A DNA stretch of 64,000 nucleotides, from assembly GCA_016705365.1 (NCBI GenBank), contig JADIYI010000002.1:124001-188000 (forward strand), in the 5' to 3' direction. Shown piece by piece: positions 1 through 9,225 of this stretch; within the stretch, counting starts at the first letter, position 1; every line of letters begins with the position of its first letter. A model generated the notes under the pieces. That model was given only the letters and a program-made list of their open reading frames with translations, had not been told where the DNA came from and ran no database searches. The translations under genes and the position numbers were made by a program. Source of the stretch: Gammaproteobacteria bacterium (GTDB taxonomy: Bacteria > Pseudomonadota > Gammaproteobacteria > Pseudomonadales > UBA5518).

Positions 1-84
1 CCGCTGGCCGAAGCCGCCGCGGCGCATGCCTTGATGGAGTCGAGCATGCATATCGGCAAGATCGTTCTGGAGATTGCCCGCTAG
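1..84 (+). CDS. C-terminus of a zinc-type alcohol dehydrogenase / quinone oxidoreductase (partial)
   Basis: Only the last 27 codons are inside the window. They end HALMESSMHIGKIVLEIAR followed by TAG. The pattern 'H..MES..HIGKIVL' is the usual C-terminal end of medium-chain dehydrogenase/reductase proteins of the NAD(P)H:quinone oxidoreductase class. The substrate cannot be read from this fragment. Its stop lies in a CTAG palindrome (81-84) that is also the stop of the converging gene, so the two coding regions meet tail to tail with no spacer. Family assignment is good; the precise enzyme is unknown. Confidence 0.7.
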   Translation, partial: PLAEAAAAHALMESSMHIGKIVLEIAR

Positions 85-599
85 TGGCACCGCGGAGGCG
101 GCGACGCAGGAGATGTCGGGCCGAATCCCAATCCATCCTCTGGCGGAACTTCACTCGCCTCGCGGCTGGTGCCATCGAACCGAAAAGCCAATGGTTCGGT
201 GCCATCGGCAATGCGCAGGACACGAACAAAACCCTGTGCATCGGTGGCGCCGCCCAGCCCGGCGGCCGTAACGTCCATCTCTTCACTCAGGTTCTGGCCG
301 TTGGGCAGTGCCCGGAGCACCTCGTCCACCGTGCTCGCACTCAGGGAGCTCTCGGCGGCATCGGGGGCGCCTTCGAGCAAGAGTTCCGGGCTGATGGAAA
401 TCGTGCGGCCTTCACCGATCGCCAGCGAGCTCGCGTCCACGAATACGAGCTCGGCCCGCGCGCCCTGCCCGGTAACGAGTGTCTCGCCCTCGTGAACGCT
501 GTCGCCGCTGCGCAGCGGGCGGATGTTGCCGCTTTCGTCGCGTGCGAATGCCTTGCCCGTCACGGACTTCAGGGTGCCGACAATTACGCCTGCGGGCAT
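81..599 (-). CDS. Short LapA-type retention-module protein with TAAG cleavage site, adhesin body absent
   Basis: 172 residues. The start at 599 is chosen because of a GAGGAG ribosome site about 9 nt upstream and because MPAGVIVGTLKSVTGKAFAR is how retention modules of RTX/LapA adhesins begin. Residues 1-105 are the module, with alternating beta strands such as GETLVTGQGARAELVF. Residues 111-114 are TAAG, the di-alanine motif cut by the periplasmic protease LapG in LapA; in LapA the cut is at about residues 108/109, so the position fits. In known adhesins the module stays in the outer membrane pore and holds a repeat region of thousands of residues outside. Here the protein ends about 58 residues after the site with a Pro-rich tail, so no adhesive repeats exist. 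It may be a remnant of a giant adhesin gene or a small retained protein. Part of a HlyD/LapC gene survives at 9877-10035. Confidence 0.75.
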   Translation of the reverse strand: MPAGVIVGTLKSVTGKAFARDESGNIRPLRSGDSVHEGETLVTGQGARAELVFVDASSLAIGEGRTISISPELLLEGAPDAAESSLSASTVDEVLRALPNGQNLSEEMDVTAAGLGGATDAQGFVRVLRIADGTEPLAFRFDGTSREASEVPPEDGLGFGPTSPASPPPRCH

Positions 600-912
600 G
601 GGAACTCGCTCCTCGACGAACAGGAATTCGGCGTTATTATCCAATCTGGATAAAATTCTAGGCCGTGATTCCGGTTTCGCATACTGTACTTTGGAACAAT
701 GCGGTGCTGTTCCGGGCTGCCGCGACAGGGCGCTGGCCATGATAAAGGTATCGCCGGGGTTGTGCCGTGAGCAAATGTCGCGCGATCCAGGACCGTTCAT
801 TCCATTCCATCCGCCGTTCGTCGGATATTGCCGGCGCATTCGACGGGAGCTGCTATCCTGATATCGAGCTTGGACGTGATCGGTTTCGAGGCACAACGGA
901 TTTTCTGAAACG
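600..912. other. Divergent intergenic region between the retention-module gene and the pilin operon
   Basis: This 313-bp spacer must hold the promoters of both neighbours. Two small inverted repeats are visible: TTATCC/GGATAA at 637-642 and 648-653, and GGAACA/TGTTCC at 693-698 and 708-713. Either could be an operator or chance. The stretch 630-660 is clearly more AT-rich than its surroundings, as expected for a promoter. No convincing sigma-54 site and no coding potential with a ribosome site were seen. Confidence 0.4.
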
Positions 913-1506
913 ATGTTGTCAATACAGTCGAAAATACCGGATTCGGGGCCACAGCGTGGATTTACGCTGGTCGAGACGATGGTCGTGCTGGCGCTGGCGC
1001 TGATTCTCCTGACCGCCGGTGTTCCGAGTTTCAACCAGATCATCAAGAACAATCGCCTCGTTGCCCAGGCCAATGCCTTGTCGGGCCTTATGGCCAGTGC
1101 GCGTTCCGAAGCGATTACCCAGCGCGCGGTTGTCACGGTATGCGGCAGCAGCAACGGCACCGCCTGCGATGGACAATGGTCGGCGGGCTGGATTTCATTT
1201 CTCGATGTCAACGGAAATGCAGCGGTCAATACCGGGGACGGGGACGTCGTGCTCAAGCGCGTGAACAGCGTGCCGGACACGATCAATGTCGCCTTTGTCG
1301 GCGCGACCACCGTCAGGTTCAACAGCCAGGGTTTTGCGGTCGCGGGATCGAGCGGCACGATGCGCTTTTGCGACGAGCGCGGCGACACCTACGGCCGGGC
1401 GCTGAACATCTCCGCGACGGGGCGAGTCAGCGTGGCAACCGACACGGACTCCAGTCCCGACGGCATCGTGGATGACGCCGCCGGCACCAATATCGACTGC
1501 CCCTGA
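913..1506 (+). CDS. fimT: FimT/FimU (GspH-type) minor pilin
   Basis: 197 residues. It is a prepilin: a 16-residue leader ends ...QRG, and the mature N-terminus FTLVETMVVLALALILL carries the Glu at mature position 5 and the hydrophobic helix needed for packing in the pilus. The prepilin peptidase PilD should cut after Gly16. The rest of the protein, including two Cys (CGSSNGTACDG), fits the GspH/FimT domain. In Pseudomonas the orthologous FimU is part of the minor pilin complex with PilV, PilW, PilX, PilE and PilY1 that primes pilus assembly. It is the first gene of the operon here, with pilV 4 bp downstream. The ribosome site is weak, but no better start exists before the leader. Confidence 0.88.
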   Translation: MLSIQSKIPDSGPQRGFTLVETMVVLALALILLTAGVPSFNQIIKNNRLVAQANALSGLMASARSEAITQRAVVTVCGSSNGTACDGQWSAGWISFLDVNGNAAVNTGDGDVVLKRVNSVPDTINVAFVGATTVRFNSQGFAVAGSSGTMRFCDERGDTYGRALNISATGRVSVATDTDSSPDGIVDDAAGTNIDCP

Positions 1507-1510
1507 CGGG

Positions 1511-2137
1511 ATGCAACCTATGTGCGGCAATACACTCCAGCAACGTCGGCAGCGCGGTTTCACCATGATAGAAGTCATGGTGGCAGTGCTCGTGTTGTCG
1601 ATCGGCCTGCTGGGAATCGCAAGTTTGCTGAGCGTGACCAAGCGCTCCGAGCACCAGGCCTGGCAGCGCTCGCTGGCGCTCAGCCTGGCCGATGGCATGG
1701 TTGAACGTATTCGCGTCAATCCGGGTAGCGCGGCGGCCTATCACACCGGCATCGGTACCAACGCGCTCGGCGGCGGCACCATAGTCACCCTGCCGACGGA
1801 TTGCAGTGCCCAGAGCTGTTCCACGGCGCAGATGGCGGCGTGGGATCTGTGGGAATGGGAGCGGCGCCTGGACGGGGCGGCAATTCGCGATGCCGGTGTG
1901 AACAGCGTCGGCGGACTGATCGAACCGCACGGCTGCATCGTGTTCGAGTCGGCCGGCGGATCGCTGCCGAACACCGGAAAGCTGCGGGTGATCGTGAGCT
2001 GGCGCGGCCTGACGGACACCTCGGACGCGGTGGCCGTCTCGGGACAGATCTGTGGCCCGGGCGCGGCCGGAACGCTGGCTTCACGGCGCCAGGTCGTGGT
2101 GAACACCTACGTGATCGATGAAGGCGACCTCCCATGA
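1511..2137 (+). CDS. pilV: Minor pilin PilV
   Basis: 208 residues from ATG 1511; ATG 1520, with CGGGA 8 nt upstream, is an equally good start. Both give a basic leader ending QRRQRG before the cleavage point and mature FTMIEVMVAVLVLSIGLLG, with Glu5 present. The order after the pilin helix, about 170 residues with paired Cys (DCSAQSC), agrees with PilV. It joins FimT/FimU, PilW and PilX in the tip complex of type IVa pili. It lies 4 bp after fimT and overlaps pilW by ATGA (2134-2137), so translation of the cluster is likely coupled. Confidence 0.88.
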   Translation: MQPMCGNTLQQRRQRGFTMIEVMVAVLVLSIGLLGIASLLSVTKRSEHQAWQRSLALSLADGMVERIRVNPGSAAAYHTGIGTNALGGGTIVTLPTDCSAQSCSTAQMAAWDLWEWERRLDGAAIRDAGVNSVGGLIEPHGCIVFESAGGSLPNTGKLRVIVSWRGLTDTSDAVAVSGQICGPGAAGTLASRRQVVVNTYVIDEGDLP

Positions 2138-3135
2138 TTTCTGCAAGCAGACGCAAGAGCGGCGGGATGTCGATCATCGAACTGATGATCGCGATGGCCA
2201 TCGGGATGTTTCTGATTGCCGGCGCGATCTCGCTGTTCGTGGTCTCCAAGCGCACCTACAGCGAAGCGGAGCGGACTGCACGCATGGGCGAGAACGCTCG
2301 CTTTGCACTGCAGACGCTCAGCGCCGACCTGCGGCTCGGAGGCTTTTTCGGCGAAGTGCCCGCGGCGGATCTCAAGGGTCGCACCGGCCTGGCCGCGGTC
2401 ACCGGCGATTGCACCGGACGCGGCGCGGCATACGGCTACAACAATTACCTGTTCGTGGCGCGCACCAATATCGGGGGCAATGCAATCGGTTGCATCGTCG
2501 ATGCCGTGCCGAACACCGATGTCGTGATCATCAAGTCGGTACGGCCATTCCCGCTGAGCGATGGAGTGCGCGACGATCCCGGCGATGATGACGGCACCAT
2601 CGATATGCCGGGAGTCCTCGATGGCCAGAAAACCTACGTGATGGCCAACCCCATCACGGGCAGGATATTCGACGGCGCGGGTACCGTGCCATCCATTGGC
2701 GAGGGCGGTGCGGTTCCGCGCGGCAATGCATGGGAATACCGCTTCCAGGCCTACTACATCCGGGCCGGCGATGTACCCCAACTGAGTCGCAAGGTGCTGA
2801 GCTGGGATGGTGCGGGCATGGCGATCACCACGGAAGACGTGGTTGAAGGTGTCGAGAATCTGCGGGTGATGATCGGAGAGGACCGCGACCGCGACGGAGA
2901 GACGGATCGTTACCTCGATTCCACCGATACCTCGATCGACTGGTCGCGGGTGACCTCCATGAAGGTATTTCTGCTGGTGCGCAGTGCGGATCGCGATGTC
3001 GGCTATACCGATCAGCGCACCTACACTCTCGGCAATACGACGCTGGCGGCGCCGAACGACAACTTTCATCGCATCGTGGTCCAGAGCGACGTATCGCTGC
3101 GCAATTCCAAACTGCTCGTGCGGGGAACCAAATGA
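2134..3135 (+). CDS. pilW: Minor pilin PilW
   Basis: 333 residues. The leader MISASRRKSGG is followed by mature MSIIELMIAMAIGMFLIAGA, with Met rather than Phe at position 1, which is common in PilW, and Glu5 retained. The region ARFALQTLSADLRLGGFFG, shortly after the helix, is a hallmark of PilW proteins. At 333 residues it is the usual size of the family, the largest of the minor pilins. The start overlaps the pilV stop and its own stop overlaps pilX, both as ATGA. It acts in the inner membrane and then at the pilus tip or base. Confidence 0.9.
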   Translation: MISASRRKSGGMSIIELMIAMAIGMFLIAGAISLFVVSKRTYSEAERTARMGENARFALQTLSADLRLGGFFGEVPAADLKGRTGLAAVTGDCTGRGAAYGYNNYLFVARTNIGGNAIGCIVDAVPNTDVVIIKSVRPFPLSDGVRDDPGDDDGTIDMPGVLDGQKTYVMANPITGRIFDGAGTVPSIGEGGAVPRGNAWEYRFQAYYIRAGDVPQLSRKVLSWDGAGMAITTEDVVEGVENLRVMIGEDRDRDGETDRYLDSTDTSIDWSRVTSMKVFLLVRSADRDVGYTDQRTYTLGNTTLAAPNDNFHRIVVQSDVSLRNSKLLVRGTK

Positions 3136-3614
3136 GACGCTTTGCCAGCAGGGCGCGCCAGCAGGGCGTGGCGCTGATGATATCGCTGATCCTGCTTACG
3201 ATACTCACGGTGCTCGGGGTCTATGCGGCCAGCACCGGTGCGCTGCAGTTGCGCATGGTCGGGAACATGCAGGAGTCCTTCGATTCCTTCCAGTCAGCGG
3301 AGGCGGGTATTGCCGCGGTCCTCAGCCTGGTGCGCTCGGGCCCCGATCCGTTTGCCGGCGACGATGAACCGGACCCGTTCAATGGTGCCGGCTCGATTCC
3401 GCTCGACCAGTTGAACGACGGCGCGGGCAGCGTGAACGTCAACATCGTGATGCAGCTCAAGGGAGCAACCTGTCCGCGACTCGAGGAAGGCTACAGCGTG
3501 GGCCTGATCGACTGCGACCACTACCGGATCGAATCGCTGCATACCAGCGCGGATGCGCGCACGAAGCTGGACGAAGGAATAGTCAAACCCGTTATCGGCA
3601 ACGCTTCCCTGTGA
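3132..3614 (+). CDS. pilX: Minor pilin PilX
   Basis: 160 residues. The N-terminus has RQQGVALMISLILLTILTVLG, the PilX pattern in which the conserved Glu5 of other pilins is missing. The section NMQESFDSFQSAEAGI after the helix is typical: 'F.AAEAG'-like sequences are characteristic of PilX. It bridges the other minor pilins and PilY1. The ATGA overlap with pilW and the short gap to pilY1 place it in the same transcript. Confidence 0.88.
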   Translation: MRRFASRARQQGVALMISLILLTILTVLGVYAASTGALQLRMVGNMQESFDSFQSAEAGIAAVLSLVRSGPDPFAGDDEPDPFNGAGSIPLDQLNDGAGSVNVNIVMQLKGATCPRLEEGYSVGLIDCDHYRIESLHTSADARTKLDEGIVKPVIGNASL

Positions 3615-3630
3615 AGCCTGGAGGTTGGCC

Positions 3631-6600
3631 GTGTTGAAAGCATTCCATATTGGCAACAGAGACTCGGCACTGCCCGTGGGGCGGAGCCGGGGCCGTGCAT
3701 TCGCACGGGCGATTGCGCTTGGCCTGGTCACGGCGCTTGCCGGCAACGCGTCGATCCATGCCGACGATACGGAAATTTTCCGGTCGAATTACGAAAACGA
3801 TACGGGCAAGCCCAAGGTCCTGATCATCTTCGACAACTCGGGCAGTATGGATACGATTGCCGAGGAGAAACCCGCATACAATTCGGCGGAAGTATATCCG
3901 GCGGTGGGCGGTATCCAGAGCGGGCGGCTGTACTGGCAATCCGGCAACAGTGGCAATCCGCCGCCAACCAATACCGGCCAATACATCGACGAACAGAAGA
4001 ACCGCTGCGCCTCCTCCTATGACCCGTTGAATTCGGGCGGTTACTTCATCGACCGGGCGGCCATGTGGCAAAAATCGAGTTCCACTTCCTGGAGCAATCT
4101 GTCGACTGGCACCCCGGTGCCTTTGCATATGGACTGTCGAACCGACGTGAGCGACAAAGAAGATGGCAATGGTTCCGGCACCGGCGCTCCGGGCAACGGC
4201 TATCCGCGCTCCAGCAACCCGCGTCCCTACGGTAACCGCCAGACATCGGTGGACGATGACTGGAATACCTATCGCTTCTACACCGCGAACTACATGAACT
4301 GGTACTACAGCACCACGCTGGTCACCCGCACGCGTATCGAGGTGGCGCAGGATGTGGTGACCACGCTGATCAGCGGCAACCCCGGAATCGACTTCGGGCT
4401 CGCGGTGTTCAATTACAACAACACCAACAATTCCGACGATGGCGGGCGCATCGTGCGCCGTATCAAGGAGAATATGTCGACTGCCGAGCGAAGCAGCCTG
4501 GTCACACTGGTCAATGACCTGGATCCGGAAACCTGGACGCCGTTGTGTGAGAGCACTTACGAGGCATACCGCTATCTGGCAGGAAAAACGGTTAAATATG
4601 GCAACAACGGTGGCGCTCGCACACCGGCCAAGGACTCCCAGGCCGAAAGCTCGGGCACCTATATCTCGCCGGCGGGCGAGTGCGAATACACCTATGTGAT
4701 CCTGATGACGGACGGTCTGCCGACCCGCGATACCAACGCCAACTCGGCAATCGAAAGCCTTACGGGAAAGACCTGCAAATCGTACGCGACCGATGGTGAT
4801 GGCAACACCAAGAACTGCCTGCCTGAAATCGCCGAGTATATGTACACCACCGACCTCGATGGCGATGCGAACAACGGCGACCAGAAGGCGATCACCTATA
4901 CAATCGGCTTCCAGGTCAACCAGACCCTGCTGAGTGATGCCGCGGCCAAGGGCGGCGGGCTCTATTACACCGCCAACTCCGCGACCGAACTGGCGGATGC
5001 GTTCCATGGCGCGGTCACCTCGATCCTGTCGACCTCGAGTTCGTTCACCTCGCCGTCGGTGGCGGTGAATACCTTTACCCGTACCGAGAGTCGCAACGAA
5101 GTCTTCTTCGCGATGTTCCAGCCCCGCGACGGTACCGATTGGCCCGGTAATATCAAGAAGCTGGGTATCAGTATTTCCGGTGGCACGGCGACGCTGGTCG
5201 ACGCCGACGGAGCGGCGGCGATAAACGGCACAACCGGTGGCATTGCGGATACTGCCAGGACCTACTGGAGTTCCGGCACCGACGGCGCGACAGTGGACGA
5301 GGGCGGGGTCGGTGCACTGCTGGCGGCGAAGGACCCGGCGACCCGCGTGATCAAGACCAACACCGGGAGCGGTGGCGCGCTGCAGGATTTCGTGCCGGCA
5401 AACATCACCCACAGTGCGCTGGGGCTGGCCGATGACGCAGCGCTGTTCAATGCCTTCGGTGTGCCCGACCAGGCCGCGCTGACGAATGTACTGGACTGGG
5501 CGCGTGGTTATACCGACAGCACCAAGACCGAAACCCGCGGCTGGATACTCGGTGACATGCTGCACGGCCGTCCGTTGGTGCTGAATTATGGTGCACGTGG
5601 CTCCTATACCACTTCCAATCCGGATCTGCGGATCGTGGTGGGCACCAACGCCGGCTTCCTGCACATGTTCGGCAACAGCGACGGCCAGGAGGACTGGGCA
5701 TTCTTCCCCAAGGAACTGGCAGCGGTGCTCGAGAAGCGGCGTGACAACCAGGGTGGCGCCCCGAACGTCTATGGCATCGACTCGCCACCGATTTTCTACA
5801 GCAAGGATCTGAACAACGATGGCACCATCGATTCCACCGCGGGTGACAAGTTGTACGTCTACTTCGGTCTGCGCCGCGGCGGCAAGGCCTACTATGCGCT
5901 CGACATCTCGAATCCCGACAACCCGGTATTCCTGTGGCAGATCGACAAGAGTTCCTCGGGTTTCGGTGAGCTTGGGCAGTCGTGGTCGGTGCCGGTTGTG
6001 ACCTATATACCGGGCTATGCAAGTGGTGGTGTGCGCAAGCCGGTACTGGTTTTGCCGCTGGCTACGATGCCACCAAGGACGACAAGAACACCATCGCCGG
6101 TGCCGACAGCGAGGGACGCGGCGTGTTCATCGTCGATGCCGTCACCGGGGCAAAAATCTGGAGCGTCACGCCTGCAGCCAATGATGCCACCAACATGCAG
6201 GTGACCGGCATGCAGCATTCGATGCCGGCCGGTGTCGCGGTGCTGGACAGCAACGGCGATGAAATGACCGACCGGATCTACGTACCCGACACCGGTGGCA
6301 ATGTCTGGCGTATCGATATGCCGGGGAATTCGCGGCCGACGGCAAGCCAGACGAAGTGGATGGTCACCAAGATGGCGACGTTGAATACCGCGTCCGTAGA
6401 CGGGCATGCGGGCGACCGGCGTTTCTTCAGCGCGGTCGACGTGGTACGCACCAGCGATGGCAGCGGTGCGTTCGATGCGGTGATGATCGGTAGCGGTGAC
6501 CGCACCAACCCGAACTCGATCGACAACGACGACCGCCTGTACATGCTGCGCGACAACGGCATCGAGGTCTATTCGACCGCGGCCCCGAGTGCCTCGGATT

Positions 6601-7136
6601 GCAGTGGCGGCAGCGACGACTATCGCTGCGTGTTGCCGCTGACGGATGCGGCGCTTTATGACGCAACGCTGAACCACTTGCAGGATGGCACGGATCCGCA
6701 GAAGGCGGCCGCAATGCTCGCGCTGAGCGGCGCTCACGGCTGGTATATCGACCTGAACGCAGGTGACGGCGAGAAGGCGCTGGCGCGCTCGCTGACCATC
6801 GCCGGCAAGTCCTACTTCACGACATTTTCGCCGGATCTCAGCGCTAACAATATCTGCGAACCGGCGCCCGGAACCGGAAGGCTGTATGTGCTGAGCGTGA
6901 TCAACGCCACTGCGGTGACCGATTTCACCGGTGACAATGTGCTGGGAGCTGCCGATCGCCTGGTCACCCTGGGCTCGCTGATCCCGGACACCCCGGCACC
7001 GCACTTCGGCAGCGACAAGAAGATCCGGCTGCTGTTCCCTTCGGGCGGTGGCGTGAAAGGACTGGCCAACCCGCTCGATACCGGGGCAGCACTGGGACAT
7101 CCCTATGGTTCCTATTGGTACAACCAGGAGTTCTGA
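3631..7136 (+). pseudogene. pilY1: pilY1, pilus tip adhesin / assembly factor, interrupted by a -1 frameshift
   Basis: GTG 3631 is chosen because GGAGG lies 6 nt upstream; TTG 3625 overlaps that site. The N-terminus has a signal-like segment ending NASIHA, then a von Willebrand A domain with MIDAS motif FDNSGSM. The C-terminal half is the beta-propeller of PilY1, with calcium-loop-like LNNDGTIDS and DSNGDEMTD. Codons are in one frame to about 6050 and in another from there to 7136. Adding one T to the TTTT run at 6050-6053 restores VLVFAAGYDATKDD, which matches the family. The repaired protein would have about 1168 residues, the normal PilY1 size. As it stands, translation would stop at 6204 after about 857 residues and lose most of the propeller. 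It could be a true mutation, a phase-variation tract or a sequencing error. It sits between pilX and pilE as in Pseudomonas. Confidence 0.88.
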
Positions 7137-7182
7137 GATGCGATCCGATCGGCGCGCCGAGGGCGGAAGGGAGGCATTGCGC

Positions 7183-7605
7183 ATGAAACGCGAGCGCGGC
7201 TTTACCCTGGGTGAATTGATGATCGTGGTGGTGATCGTGGGGATCCTTGCGACAATCGCATACCCCACCTACCAGGATCAGATCCGCAAGTCGCGGCGTA
7301 TTGACGCCAAGAACGCGCTGATGAACGTGGCCAACCGCCAGGAACAGTTCATCCTCGACCGCTCGACCTATACATTGGACATGACGGATCTCGGATTTGG
7401 CACCGACCCGACGGTTTCGACGGAAGGTTACTACACGGTCGATGCCGCTGTTGGCGCCTGCGGCGTCATTACCCGCTGCTTCACGTTGACAGCCACTCCG
7501 GTGGCGGGCAAGTCGCAGGCAGGTGATTCGAAGTGCACGACTTTCTCGCTCGCTTCATCCGGCGCCAGGACGGCCACGGGGACCATGGGAAATGAATGCT
7601 GGTAA
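7183..7605 (+). CDS. pilE: Type IV minor pilin PilE
   Basis: 140 residues from ATG 7183. This start has GGGAGG 8 nt upstream and gives a short type IVa leader, MKRERG, before mature FTLGELMIVVVIVGILATIA. ATG 7138 is possible but would give an unlikely 21-residue leader without a good ribosome site. The sequence AYPTYQDQIRKSRRIDAKNAL and the pair of Cys near the C-terminus are standard for PilE of the fimU-pilE cluster. It is either a minor pilin or, less likely, a major subunit. It follows pilY1 by 46 bp. Confidence 0.88.
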   Translation: MKRERGFTLGELMIVVVIVGILATIAYPTYQDQIRKSRRIDAKNALMNVANRQEQFILDRSTYTLDMTDLGFGTDPTVSTEGYYTVDAAVGACGVITRCFTLTATPVAGKSQAGDSKCTTFSLASSGARTATGTMGNECW

Positions 7606-7628
7606 ATCCAACCGACGGAGTGTTGATC

Positions 7629-7934
7629 ATGCGCAACCCTGATTGCAGACGAGGACCCGTTCTGGCCGCCGCCGCACTCTGCTGTTTGCTGGGTAGCGGT
7701 GTGGTGGCCGCCGAGGACTATGCCTGCCACGTATTGAGCGAGGGCGAACGCGCGGCCGTGGTGCTGGTCGAAACGGATAGCAAGGACAGTGCTTCCCGGA
7801 TGGCCTCCCATGCCAAGGTGCGGGTCAAGGGTACGCCGAGTCCCGTGATCAAGGTGGTGCAGTGCATTCGCCGCAACAGCGAGCGTTTTGCAAACCCTGA
7901 CGCACAGCGACTCCTGGACTCGATGCCCTTTTGA
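7629..7934 (+). CDS. Small exported protein, TapY2-like, at the end of the pilin operon
   Basis: 101 residues from ATG 7629, with CGGAG 8 nt upstream. It starts with a clear signal peptide that ends VVAA before EDYACHV. The mature part of about 75 residues has two Cys (YACHV and VVQCIRR) spaced like the TapY2 proteins found behind type IV pilin genes: 'Y.C.V', then a basic G-containing stretch, then 'V..CI' and 'A..LD'. The TapY2 link is from memory of that pattern and is moderate. The role of TapY2 proteins in pilus biogenesis is poorly known. It follows pilE by 23 bp, so co-transcription is likely. Confidence 0.6.
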   Translation: MRNPDCRRGPVLAAAALCCLLGSGVVAAEDYACHVLSEGERAAVVLVETDSKDSASRMASHAKVRVKGTPSPVIKVVQCIRRNSERFANPDAQRLLDSMPF

Positions 7935-8064
7935 AGGTCGAATTCGAGCTGCGCGCGCGCATTGCGCGTCGCGTAATGAAATCTGTGGATCTGCCAATCT
8001 CTGAGAGCTCCGGTCTCGCGTGCCGAGTGCCCATGCAGCCACGCTCCACGGGAAGGCGCGGGTC

Positions 8065-9225
8065 ATGAAACATAGCGAGGCGAATTCGCTCTCGTCGAGC
8101 CGGATTCTCGGCGAAGCGTGCCACGAAGCCGGTGTCGGCAGGGAAGTGTTCGAGGATGTCAGCGAGTCGCTGGAGCAACTGGTGGAGAGTCTGAACCGGG
8201 ATGCCGCGCTGCACCCGTCCGGTCAGCTTCGCGCCGCGAACCTGCTCAAGCATGCTCTCAGGCAACGGCTCGAAATACAGGCGGCGCGCAGCCGGCATCC
8301 GGCGTCGTTGAAGCGCGGGATCCGGCGCCCGCTGTTCATCGTGGGACTGCCGCACAGCGGTTCGAGCTTGTTGCACCAGCTGATGTGCCAGGACGAGGAC
8401 AACCGTGCGCCGCGCTTGTGGGAACTCTCCTACCCAATGCCTCCCCCGGATACCGATAGCTATGCCAGCAACCCGCGTATTGGTCGGGCGCAGCATGATC
8501 TGGAGCTAATGAGCACGGCGCAGCCCCACGCGCATCGTACGCGTCTGCTCGACGCAGAGGAGGCGGGCGATTGCAGTGCCATCTTCAATCGCTGCCTGAT
8601 GAGCACGCAGGTTCTGACGCATTACGCGGTGCCGGATTATGCACGCTGGTTCTGGGCTCAGCCCCTGAACGAAAGCTATCACTGGTATCGCGATGAGTTA
8701 CAGCTGTTGCAGACCAATGTGCTCGGCAGCTGGGTGCTCAGATCGCCGTTTCATCAATGGGGTGTGGAAGCGCTGCAGGAAGTGTTTCCCGATGCCATCC
8801 TGGTGCAGACGCACCGCGAGCCGCTGGAATCGCTCGCCGCCGGTGCCAGCCGCTGCGAGTCGCGGCGCAGGATACACAGCGACGAAGTCGATCCGCTTGT
8901 CTGCGGGCGCGATGTTGCCGATGAGGCATCTCGCTACGCACGGCGTTTCGGCCAGTGGCGTGAGCAGCACGGAGCAGCGGTTATCGATGTTGGCTTTCGC
9001 GAACTGATCGCAAACCCGCTCGACACCCTTGCCTCCATCTACCGCGCCAGTGGTCGCAAGCTGGGGATGCATGCGCGCATGCGCATGCAGTCGTGGCTGC
9101 GCAGCAACCCGCAGTATGCGGAGTCTGGGCAACGCCGTTACGATGCCAGGCGCTACGGTCTCGATGCGACCGCGGTGCAGCCGCATATGACCGAATACTG
9201 CGAGCGCTACCGCGAGCTCTTCTGA
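8065..9225 (+). CDS. Sulfotransferase family protein
   Basis: 386 residues from ATG 8065, which has GGAAGG 8 nt upstream; an in-frame GTG at 8020 is less likely. The PAPS-binding 5' loop is seen as FIVGLPHSGSSLLHQLM near residue 95, and a 3'-phosphate loop as ILVQTHREPLESLAAG. Both belong to the broad P-loop sulfotransferase superfamily (Sulfotransfer_3-like). Such proteins transfer sulfate from PAPS to lipids, sterols or glycans, but the acceptor cannot be predicted. The N-terminal 80 residues are a helical extension often seen in this group. It converges on, and overlaps by 19 bp, the regulator gene on the other strand. Confidence 0.8.
   Translation: MKHSEANSLSSSRILGEACHEAGVGREVFEDVSESLEQLVESLNRDAALHPSGQLRAANLLKHALRQRLEIQAARSRHPASLKRGIRRPLFIVGLPHSGSSLLHQLMCQDEDNRAPRLWELSYPMPPPDTDSYASNPRIGRAQHDLELMSTAQPHAHRTRLLDAEEAGDCSAIFNRCLMSTQVLTHYAVPDYARWFWAQPLNESYHWYRDELQLLQTNVLGSWVLRSPFHQWGVEALQEVFPDAILVQTHREPLESLAAGASRCESRRRIHSDEVDPLVCGRDVADEASRYARRFGQWREQHGAAVIDVGFRELIANPLDTLASIYRASGRKLGMHARMRMQSWLRSNPQYAESGQRRYDARRYGLDATAVQPHMTEYCERYRELF

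Noticed and set aside
600..1388. N-terminal extension of the retention-module gene towards 1388
   Set aside because: The extension overlaps fimT on the other strand and lacks sequence of the family; the ATG at 599 has a good ribosome site.
3592..5664. Long open frame of about 690 codons on the minus strand
   Set aside because: It is antisense to pilY1, has no recognisable domain and no ribosome site; long antisense frames are a by-product of GC-rich codon usage.
8020..8064. Upstream GTG start for the sulfotransferase
   Set aside because: The ATG at 8065 has GGAAGG at good distance, the GTG has none.
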